Shown here in pieces: positions 36,193-42,399 of a stretch of DNA of 42,399 bases (position 1 is its first letter; every line of letters starts with the position of its first letter). The DNA comes from Haemophilus paracuniculus (GTDB taxonomy: Bacteria; Pseudomonadota; Gammaproteobacteria; Enterobacterales; Pasteurellaceae). Under the pieces are notes generated by a model that did no database searches, was not told the DNA's origin, and was given only the letters and a program-made list of their open reading frames with translations. The stretch lies in the NCBI RefSeq assembly GCF_002015115.1, contig NZ_MUYA01000010.1, forward strand, positions 1-42,399, given 5' to 3'. Made by a program: the position numbers and the translations under genes.

Positions 36193-36208
36193 AGCCGTCT
36201 AGCCGTCT
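36193..36208. promoter_or_regulatory. Tandem MetJ boxes upstream of metX
   Basis: Two adjacent 8-mers AGCCGTCT, each 7 of 8 to the met-box consensus AGACGTCT. They end 9 bp before the -35 of metX. MetJ with S-adenosylmethionine binds such tandem repeats. Confidence 0.8.
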
Positions 36209-36217
36209 AAATTTTGC

Positions 36218-36245
36218 TTGACAAAGCGGATCACATTCGTAAACT
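36218..36245 (+). promoter_or_regulatory. Predicted promoter of metX
   Basis: Perfect -35 TTGACA (36218-36223), 16-bp spacer, -10 TAAACT (36240-36245), just downstream of the MetJ boxes. An uptake sequence lies between it and the gene. Confidence 0.65.
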
Positions 36246-36305
36246 TGTGGCTATATGATAACAAGCGGTTAGATTTCGCAAAATTTCGCAAGCACAAGGA
36301 TCTCA

Positions 36306-37376
36306 ATGGCTCAACTGGCAACCCTCTTTACCGATTTCCCCCTTGAATTAGCCTTGGGTGGATCGCTCTCGCCGATTGACGTTGCTTACCAAACCTACGG
36401 CACGTTAAACGCCGATAAAAGCAACGCGATTTTGCTCTGCCACGCTTTAACGGGCGATGCCGAACCCTATCTGGCGGGTGGCGAAAAAGGGTGGTGGCAG
36501 GATTTTATTGGGTCGGGATTGGCGTTTGATACGGATCGCTTTTTCTTTATCTGTTCCAACGTGTTGGGCGGCTGTAAAGGCACGACAGGCCCTGCCTCGA
36601 TCAATCCGCAAACCCAACAGCCCTACGGCAGCCAATTTCCAACCATTACGGTGCAAGACATTGTGCAGGTGCAAAAAGCCCTGTTAGATCATCTGGGGAT
36701 TAGCCATTTGTATGCGGTGGTGGGCGGTTCTTTTGGCGGAATGCAAGCCACCCAATGGGGGATTAGCTACCCCGATCAAGTTGAGCGGATCATCAATCTC
36801 TGTTCTTCCTTAACGTTGAGTGCCGAAGCGATTGGCTTTAACCACGTGATGCGGCAGGCGATTATCAACGATCCTCATTTTTATGGTGGCGACTATTATG
36901 ATCGTCAACCGCCGTCCAACGGCTTAAAAATCGCCCGAATGTTGGGAATGCTCACTTATCGCACCGATGTGCAGCTGGCTCGTGCTTTTGGGCGGGAAAC
37001 CAAACAACAAACGGACGTGTGGGGCGATTATTTTCAAGTGGAATCCTACCTCAGCTATCAAGGGCTAAAATTTTTGGATCGCTTTGATGCCAACAGCTAT
37101 TTGCGTTTATTGCGAGCCTTGGATCTTTACGATCCCGCCCTCGGCTACCCCAACGAACAAACGGCATTGGCACGGATTAAAGCCAAATACACCCTCGTTG
37201 GGGTAACTAGCGATCAACTATTCAAACAAATTGACCTACACAAAAGCCGCCAACGCCTTGAAAACGCAGGGGTAGCGGTGGATTATCACGAATTTTATTC
37301 CAACTTCGGCCACGATTCCTTTTTGGTGGATTATGATTTTTTTGAGCCGATGATTAAAAAGGCGTTGGTGGAATAG
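36306..37376 (+). CDS. metX: Homoserine O-acetyltransferase (MetX)
   Basis: Alpha/beta-hydrolase-fold enzyme that activates homoserine in methionine synthesis by direct sulfhydrylation or trans-sulfuration. The nucleophile is Ser142 in GGSFGGMQ. The catalytic Asp lies in VTSDQLF near residue 307 and His336 in FGHDSFL. 356 residues. AAGGA stands before the ATG. Some MetX homologues use succinyl-CoA; acyl specificity is not certain from sequence. MetJ boxes upstream support methionine control. Confidence 0.93.
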   Translation: MAQLATLFTDFPLELALGGSLSPIDVAYQTYGTLNADKSNAILLCHALTGDAEPYLAGGEKGWWQDFIGSGLAFDTDRFFFICSNVLGGCKGTTGPASINPQTQQPYGSQFPTITVQDIVQVQKALLDHLGISHLYAVVGGSFGGMQATQWGISYPDQVERIINLCSSLTLSAEAIGFNHVMRQAIINDPHFYGGDYYDRQPPSNGLKIARMLGMLTYRTDVQLARAFGRETKQQTDVWGDYFQVESYLSYQGLKFLDRFDANSYLRLLRALDLYDPALGYPNEQTALARIKAKYTLVGVTSDQLFKQIDLHKSRQRLENAGVAVDYHEFYSNFGHDSFLVDYDFFEPMIKKALVE

Positions 37377-37418
37377 CAAGGGGGAAAATTTTAAGATCTA
37401 CCCTCTTACTTTAGAAAA

Positions 37419-37449
37419 ATAAAAAGCCTGAAAAATTCAGGCTTTTTAT
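37419..37449. terminator. Bidirectional terminator between metX and frr
   Basis: ATAAAAAGCCTGAA and TTCAGGCTTTTTAT form a perfect 14-bp stem around AAA. Confidence 0.92.
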
Positions 37450-37476
37450 TTGAGTTGGATATGAGTTGAAAATTGA

Positions 37477-38034
37477 TTAGAACTCTAACAACTCTTTTTC
37501 TTTATCCGCTAAGACTTCATCCACTTTTTTGATGAAAGCATCGGTGATTTTTTGGATTTCATCTTGTGCTTTGCGTTCTTCGTCTTCGCTGATTTCTTTA
37601 TCTTTTAACAAGGCTTTGATTTTGTCGTTAGCATCACGGCGGACGTTACGAATTGCCACTTTGCCTTGCTCGCCTTCGCCTTTTACGATTTTGATTAAAT
37701 CACGACGGCGTTCTTCCGTTAATGGTGGAAGTGGTACACGAATAGTCGTGCCAGCCGATGACGGATTTAAACCTAAATCAGAGGTTAAAATCGCTTTTTC
37801 CACCGCACCGATGAGCGAACGGTCGAACACTGAAACCGCAAGGGTGCGTGCGTCTTCCGCCACCACGTTCGCCACTTGACGAAGTGGGGTTGGCGAGCCG
37901 TAGTATTCCACTTGAATACCGTCTAACAAACTCGGTTGTGCACGCCCTGTGCGGATTTTTGAGATGTGTCCCTTGAACGCTTCAAGGCTTTTTTCCATAC
38001 GCTCTTGCGTATCTTTTTTAATTTCGTTGATCAT
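37477..38034 (-). CDS. frr: Ribosome recycling factor
   Basis: Splits post-termination ribosomes with EF-G. 185 residues, the standard length. [20 protein letters not shown], then the conserved [23 protein letters not shown] and [22 protein letters not shown]. The ATG at 38034 follows AAAGGAACGAC; the reading from 38049 adds five residues only. It follows pyrH on the same strand after a hairpin. Confidence 0.97.
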   Translation of the reverse strand: MINEIKKDTQERMEKSLEAFKGHISKIRTGRAQPSLLDGIQVEYYGSPTPLRQVANVVAEDARTLAVSVFDRSLIGAVEKAILTSDLGLNPSSAGTTIRVPLPPLTEERRRDLIKIVKGEGEQGKVAIRNVRRDANDKIKALLKDKEISEDEERKAQDEIQKITDAFIKKVDEVLADKEKELLEF

Positions 38035-38054
38035 TGTCGTTCCTTTCAAGATAA

Positions 38055-38099
38055 AAACAGAAAAATCGGGCGGAATTGTACCGAAATCCCCCGATTTTT
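38055..38099 (-). terminator. Hairpin between pyrH and frr
   Basis: AAAAATCGGG (38061-38070) pairs with CCCGATTTTT (38090-38099) around a 19-base loop; on the minus strand it is followed by CTGTTTTTATC. It may attenuate transcription into frr. Confidence 0.6.
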
Positions 38100-38112
38100 C
38101 CTAGCCTAAAAA

Positions 38113-38826
38113 TTAAGAAATTGTTGTGCCTTCGTCCGTACCAAGCACTACGTTACGCAACGCCCCAGCTTTGCCCATATTGAACACACGGATCGGCATA
38201 TTGTGATCGCGTGCCAACGTAAACGCCGCCAAATCCATCACTTGCAACTCTTTCTCGATCACTTCCGCATAAGAAAGGCTGTTGTAGCGTTTCGCATCTG
38301 GATTTTTGGCTGGATCGCAATCATACACGCCGTCCACTTTGGTCGCTTTTAACACCACGTCCGCCTCAATTTCAATCCCACGCAAGCACGCTGCCGAATC
38401 GGTGGTAAAGAACGGACTACCCGTACCCGCCGAGAAGATCACCACACGTTTTTCACGCAACATACGGATCGCTTCCGACCAGTTGTAAGTGTCGCAAATG
38501 CCGTTTAATTGGAACGCCGACATCAATTTTGCGTTCACATCGGCACGGAATAAGGCATCACGCACCGCCAAGCCGTTCATTACGGTGGCGAGCATTCCCA
38601 TATGGTCGCCGACCACACGGTTCATTCCTGCTTTGGCGAGTTTCGCCCCACGGAATAAGTTACCGCCACCGATCACCACGCCCACTTCCACGCCCATTTC
38701 GACTAATTCTTTAATTTCCTGAGCCATACGATCCAAAATGGTTGGATCGATCCCAAAACCTTCCTCGCCTTGCAAGGCTTCACCGCTTAATTTTAATAAA
38801 ATTCGTTTGTAAATTGGCTGACTCAT
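38113..38826 (-). CDS. pyrH: Uridylate kinase
   Basis: UMP kinase of the amino-acid-kinase fold, forming UDP in pyrimidine synthesis. 237 residues. [20 protein letters not shown], then [11 protein letters not shown] and the nucleotide-binding [16 protein letters not shown]. The ATG at 38826 follows AGGGGAAA; the longer reading from 38943 has no family support. Gene order pyrH-frr is kept, but rpsB-tsf is separate. Confidence 0.97.
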   Translation of the reverse strand: MSQPIYKRILLKLSGEALQGEEGFGIDPTILDRMAQEIKELVEMGVEVGVVIGGGNLFRGAKLAKAGMNRVVGDHMGMLATVMNGLAVRDALFRADVNAKLMSAFQLNGICDTYNWSEAIRMLREKRVVIFSAGTGSPFFTTDSAACLRGIEIEADVVLKATKVDGVYDCDPAKNPDAKRYNSLSYAEVIEKELQVMDLAAFTLARDHNMPIRVFNMGKAGALRNVVLGTDEGTTIS

Positions 38827-38862
38827 AGATTTCCCCTGTTTGGATAAAAACAAAATTGCGTT

Positions 38863-38892
38863 ATTATAGAGGAAACTTCCCCTTTCTATAAA
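38863..38892. promoter_or_regulatory. Overlapping divergent -10 elements for pyrH and the phosphoethanolamine transferase gene
   Basis: On the minus strand TATAAT (38863-38868) serves pyrH. On the plus strand TATAAA (38887-38892) serves the transferase. Each lies where the other's -35 would be, so polymerase binding may be mutually exclusive. Confidence 0.4.
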
Positions 38893-38926
38893 TAATTTCT
38901 TACTATTTGGCGAAAAGACCAACAAA

Positions 38927-40447
38927 ATGAAAAAATCTCTCACCTTTATTTTTGCGTTTGTGCTTGCGTTGATCGCAAGTCATTTGATGTTACTCGGCAC
39001 AGGTTTTGGCAAGCCGAACTATTTCGACACCTTACTTTTTGCGGTAATGATTATCGTCCTCTCTCAATTTAGATTGACCTTTTGGGGCATTTTATTGCCG
39101 ATTTCGATCATTCACGCCTTTTACGCCCCAGTCGGCTTAACTTTCGGGCAACCGACCTACGCCTACATCGCCTCAATTTTTGCTACGGATTTATTAGAAA
39201 GTAGAGAATTTCTAACCCAATTACCCTTGAAAAATTATGTGGCAGCGATTGCTATCTTGCTAGCGGTCGGATTTTGTCGAAAATTTGGCAAGGGCATTGC
39301 CCCGAAATCCTCATTATTGCCATTGTTTGTATTGGCTTGTGGCGTTTTTTATTTTGCCTTTTCCGCCACAGGGGAATTGCCCCGCACCCTATACAGTGAG
39401 GGAATGAAAGTTAAAAAAGAGTTAGCGGTACTCAACAATTTAACCATCGAATCCAAATGGGGCAAATCCACCCTTTCGGCACAAGCTCGCTATGATGATT
39501 ATGTGCTAGTGATCGGCGAAAGTGCCAGAAAAGATTACCACCACGCCTATGGCTACCCGATTGAAAACACCCCTTTTATGAGTTCGGCAAACGGCGTTTT
39601 GATTGACGGTTTGAAAGCAGGTGGCACAAATACTATTGCCTCGCTTAAACTAATGCTCACTAAACCCAACACCGAAAAATGGGAGGGCAATTATGAAATG
39701 GCATTGGTGGATTTAATCAAATCCGCAGGGATCAAAACCATTTGGCTTTCCAACCAAGGCTATTTGGGCGAGTTTGACACCCCAATTTCCTCGCTGGCAA
39801 ACAAAAGCGATGAAAAAATCTTTACCAAAGCGGGGGATTCCCTCAACCAAAACATCAGCGATTTCGCCCTGTTGCCGAAATTCGCCCAAGTGCTAAAACA
39901 GCCCACCAACGGCAAACGCTTTATTGTGGTGCATCTTTACGGCTCGCACCCGATTACCTGTGATCGGGTATCAGATTATCCAAAAATCTTTGACGAAAGC
40001 CAGATCGACAAAAAATATTACAATTTGAATTGTTACATTTCCTCGATCAAAAAAACCGATGAAATGTTGGCGAAACTCTATGCCGAACTTCGTCAAAACA
40101 AGCGGTCATTTTCGATGATTTATGTGGGGGATCACGGCTTATCCCACCAAATCAGCGAAGATAATATCGTGCTGCAAAATAGCGGCAAAAGTAAGCTGCA
40201 TTACGATATTCCCCTGTTTAAAACATCCAGCGATGATACGGAACGCAAAAACTATAAGGTGTTCAAATCAGGGCTAAATTTCACGGACGGCATCGCCAAC
40301 TGGATCGGCATTCAAAACCCACACCTAAACCCAACCGCCGATCTATTCAGCAACCAATCCGATCCCGATGATTACGGATTAAATCGCTTCATCGACAAAA
40401 TCGACACCCCACTTGACCCTGCGGTGGTGGTTCCAAACAAGCGGTAA
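38927..40447 (+). CDS. Phosphoethanolamine transferase (EptA/sulfatase family)
   Basis: Inner-membrane enzyme with about four to five N-terminal membrane segments (to about residue 150) and a periplasmic alkaline-phosphatase-fold domain. [19 protein letters not shown] holds the metal ligand Glu198. The nucleophile Thr is in [14 protein letters not shown] (234 or 236). The second metal site is [10 protein letters not shown]. Family members add phosphoethanolamine to lipid A or core sugars; the acceptor here is not predictable. 506 residues. The last codons, NKR and the stop, lie within an uptake sequence. It neighbours pyrH, as I recall for HI1064/HI1065 in H. influenzae. Confidence 0.86.
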   Translation: MKKSLTFIFAFVLALIASHLMLLGTGFGKPNYFDTLLFAVMIIVLSQFRLTFWGILLPISIIHAFYAPVGLTFGQPTYAYIASIFATDLLESREFLTQLPLKNYVAAIAILLAVGFCRKFGKGIAPKSSLLPLFVLACGVFYFAFSATGELPRTLYSEGMKVKKELAVLNNLTIESKWGKSTLSAQARYDDYVLVIGESARKDYHHAYGYPIENTPFMSSANGVLIDGLKAGGTNTIASLKLMLTKPNTEKWEGNYEMALVDLIKSAGIKTIWLSNQGYLGEFDTPISSLANKSDEKIFTKAGDSLNQNISDFALLPKFAQVLKQPTNGKRFIVVHLYGSHPITCDRVSDYPKIFDESQIDKKYYNLNCYISSIKKTDEMLAKLYAELRQNKRSFSMIYVGDHGLSHQISEDNIVLQNSGKSKLHYDIPLFKTSSDDTERKNYKVFKSGLNFTDGIANWIGIQNPHLNPTADLFSNQSDPDDYGLNRFIDKIDTPLDPAVVVPNKR

Positions 40448-40486
40448 GATCCCCAAAAATTTTGAGAAATCTGACCGCTTGTTGTT
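40437..40486 (+). terminator. Inverted uptake-sequence pair after the phosphoethanolamine transferase gene
   Basis: ACAAGCGGT (40437-40445) overlaps the stop codon and faces ACCGCTTGT (40474-40482); flanking AGAT and ATCT extend the pairing imperfectly. Confidence 0.65.
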
Positions 40487-40521
40487 GAAAAATTACATTA
40501 TTTTATGAGAGAGGAAAGCAA

Positions 40522-41373
40522 ATGGCGTTACAAAAGTTGATGGATTTATTGCGTTTGGAAAAAGTGGCGGATAGCTGTTTTATTGGGCAGAACCAAGATT
40601 TGGGGTTGTCGCATATTTTCGGGGGGCAGTTGCTGGGGCAGGCGTTGTCGGCGGCGGGGCAGTCCGTTGAAGCGGGGCGGTTGGCTCACTCAATGCACGG
40701 CTATTTTTTGCAAGCGGGGGATTTGGCTCAACCTGTGGAATATCGCACGCAACTGTTGCGAGAGGGGCGTAGTTTTAGTCTTGTCAATGTAGATGCGATG
40801 CAGGGCGAGCAGGTGATTTTTCGGGCGATGATCTCTTTTCAAGGGGCAGAGCAGGGCTTTGAATATCAGGCGGAAATGCCACAAGTTGATCCACCCGAGC
40901 AGTTGATTTCGGAAGATCTGTTACTACAAAAATTAGCGGAAAAGCTACCCCTTGAACTGCAACAGAAGTTTAGCCAGCCTCGCCCCTTTGATGTGCGGGT
41001 GAAATATGCGAATAATCCGTTTTTCGGGCAGAAATTGCCAGCGGAACAAGTGGTGTGGGCGAAAGCGAATGGCGAGGTGGCTGATCCGCAAATGCAACAA
41101 TGTCTGTTTGCTTATTTTTCTGATTTTCATAGCTTGCCGACCGCCTTGCACCCCCACGCACGGGGCTTTTTACAGCCGAAAATGCGGATTGCTTCCCTCG
41201 ATCATAGCATTTGGTTTCATCGTCCGATTGATTTTAATCAGTGGCTACTTTGTGCAGTGGAAAACCGTTCGGCAAGCAATGCACGGGGCTTTGTGCGAGG
41301 GGAAGCCTTTGATTCCACAGGAAATTTGGTGGCGAGTTACGCCCAAGAGGGCTTGATTCGGGAAGAACGTTAA
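40522..41373 (+). CDS. tesB: Acyl-CoA thioesterase II (TesB)
   Basis: Double-hotdog thioesterase hydrolysing medium- and long-chain acyl-CoAs. 283 residues. FIGQNQDLGLSHIFGGQLLGQAL starts the first hotdog domain. The catalytic Asp lies in IASLDHSIWFHRPIDF, followed by ASNARGFVRGEAFDSTGNLVAS and the catalytic Gln in YAQEGLIR. GAGAGGAAA precedes the ATG. It is followed by a strong terminator shared with convergent fdhE. Confidence 0.96.
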   Translation: MALQKLMDLLRLEKVADSCFIGQNQDLGLSHIFGGQLLGQALSAAGQSVEAGRLAHSMHGYFLQAGDLAQPVEYRTQLLREGRSFSLVNVDAMQGEQVIFRAMISFQGAEQGFEYQAEMPQVDPPEQLISEDLLLQKLAEKLPLELQQKFSQPRPFDVRVKYANNPFFGQKLPAEQVVWAKANGEVADPQMQQCLFAYFSDFHSLPTALHPHARGFLQPKMRIASLDHSIWFHRPIDFNQWLLCAVENRSASNARGFVRGEAFDSTGNLVASYAQEGLIREER

Positions 41374-41386
41374 TCGGCAAAAAGCG

Positions 41387-41416
41387 AAAGGGCGAATCGA
41401 CATTCGCCCTTTTTGT
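41387..41416. terminator. Bidirectional terminator between tesB and fdhE
   Basis: AAAGGGCGAAT (41387-41397) pairs with ATTCGCCCTTT (41402-41412), followed by TTTG. Confidence 0.88.
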
Positions 41417-42331
41417 TTATGCAACGCTAAATAAAAATGGATTTAACCCACTTCTCGCCAAGCCTTTTTGTTCCATTTCCGCATCGAGGAACAGGGTGGC
41501 GAGGTCGTCTGCGATTGGCTCAACGTGGGGATCTTTATCTTGATAAAGCACTTTGAGGTAGCTTTCGCAATCGCCGCAGCTTTCCGCTTTGACGGCGGCT
41601 TCCACGCTATCGAGCGACCAATAATCCAACTTGCCCGACTGTTCGCAGTTGGAACATTTGGCTCGCACCATATTCCACTCACTTTCGCACAAGGCACAAT
41701 GCAAATAGCGTAGCCCTTGGGTTTCGCCGAAATGCACTACGCTCACAATCGGGGCAGCATCGCACACAGGGCAGGTGTGGCGTTCGCCGATTTCCGTTTG
41801 GGTCTGGCGAGGTAGCTGCTGGGCGAGTTGCGTCCAGTAGAGCGAGAGAGCCGCCCAAATAAAGACCGCTTTATCCGTCGGCACGAGTTCAAAACGCTCG
41901 TGCAGCAGATCATCGGCGTAGGCGTTGAGTTCGCTGGCGGAACATTTTTCAAGGGTTTCCAAGCTAATTAGCACTTGATCGTTGGCGTAAGGTTTAAATT
42001 TCTCGATCAACGCAAACAGCAATTTTCGCCACTCATCAGACCGCTTGAAGTTTTTCGCATTGAGCGGTTTGTGTCCACCCGACTGAGCCACGCAAGCGGT
42101 GATTTCCGCCGAATAATCCGCAATCGGGGTTTGTAATAGATCCAGTTGCACCTCAACCAAATTGGCACAAAATTCGAGATAATCGCCAAAGGGATTCTCT
42201 TTCGCCAACTCACGCAGGCGTTTAGCACGGCGGTGGTAGAGGTTTTTCGGGTTGGCAAACAGCAAAGGCGGATGTTCAAAGGAACTGGCTTTCTGTTTGA
42301 TTTCGTTTTCGGGAAGGATTTTTATGCTCAT
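41417..42331 (-). CDS. fdhE: FdhE, formate dehydrogenase maturation protein
   Basis: Cytoplasmic accessory protein needed for active respiratory formate dehydrogenase. 304 residues, the usual size. Four cysteine pairs form the rubredoxin-like metal sites: [25 protein letters not shown] and CGDCESYLK. The N-terminal [30 protein letters not shown] is conserved. No strong ribosome binding site precedes the ATG. The structural fdh genes are not in the window and may lie beyond its right edge. Confidence 0.95.
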   Translation of the reverse strand: MSIKILPENEIKQKASSFEHPPLLFANPKNLYHRRAKRLRELAKENPFGDYLEFCANLVEVQLDLLQTPIADYSAEITACVAQSGGHKPLNAKNFKRSDEWRKLLFALIEKFKPYANDQVLISLETLEKCSASELNAYADDLLHERFELVPTDKAVFIWAALSLYWTQLAQQLPRQTQTEIGERHTCPVCDAAPIVSVVHFGETQGLRYLHCALCESEWNMVRAKCSNCEQSGKLDYWSLDSVEAAVKAESCGDCESYLKVLYQDKDPHVEPIADDLATLFLDAEMEQKGLARSGLNPFLFSVA

Positions 42332-42399
42332 TTTTTGTTCTTTTTTGATTAGTGAATTTTTGCGGAAATTTTACCGCTTGTTTGCCCCCTTGTATATTA

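Overview
This window is a stretch of chromosome from a member of the Pasteurellaceae. Two things point there. Nearly every gene matches a gammaproteobacterial housekeeping family in its Pasteurellaceae form. The intergenic regions are also full of the DNA uptake signal ACAAGCGGT, the Actinobacillus pleuropneumoniae / Mannheimia type rather than the Haemophilus influenzae AAGTGCGGT type. Genus and species cannot be fixed from this window. There is no prophage, integrase, transposase, CRISPR array or rRNA operon; the accessory content is limited to small patches.

Layout. 1-4744: lepA, an EamA/DMT exporter, lepB and rnc, with two palindromic intergenic elements flanking lepB. 4810-9301: sirB-like and darP (yjgA) genes, then ssb and uvrA divergent around a LexA box. 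9407-15550: gyrA, ubiG, yfbV and the yciC-yciB-yciA-yciI cluster. 15551-15861: the only gene-free gap over 300 bp, holding a terminator and a palindromic repeat. 15862-18750: glnE. 18788-20017: an AT-rich three-gene operon of unknown function (ribbon-helix-helix-like protein, small membrane protein, lipoprotein). 20189-23234: a tusA-like and hemerythrin pair, tgt and gapA. 23463-25461: msrB, an excalibur-domain lipoprotein and fbp. 25718-25882: tRNA-Cys and tRNA-Gly. 26124-29492: a periplasmic binding protein and a fused permease of an AfuAB/FbpAB-type ABC transporter with no ATPase gene, then a small GNAT protein. 29741-32241: rpsB, tsf and a higBA toxin-antitoxin pair. 32313-37376: rng, bamE, yejK, sanA and metX. 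37477-42331: frr, pyrH, a phosphoethanolamine transferase, tesB and fdhE.

Regulation visible in the sequence includes a LexA box over the uvrA -35, tandem MetJ boxes just upstream of a metX promoter, a perfect-half-site CRP palindrome about 61 bp upstream of the predicted fbp start site, a long rpsB leader, and a palindrome over the -35 of the unknown operon. Many terminators are inverted pairs of uptake sequences, so DNA uptake signals double as transcription stops.

The best candidate for something undescribed is the 18788-20017 operon. Also worth a look are the ATPase-less transporter, the hemerythrin/TusA pair, and the four kinds of intergenic palindromic element. All calls are by eye from motifs and remembered family sequences; no database search was run.
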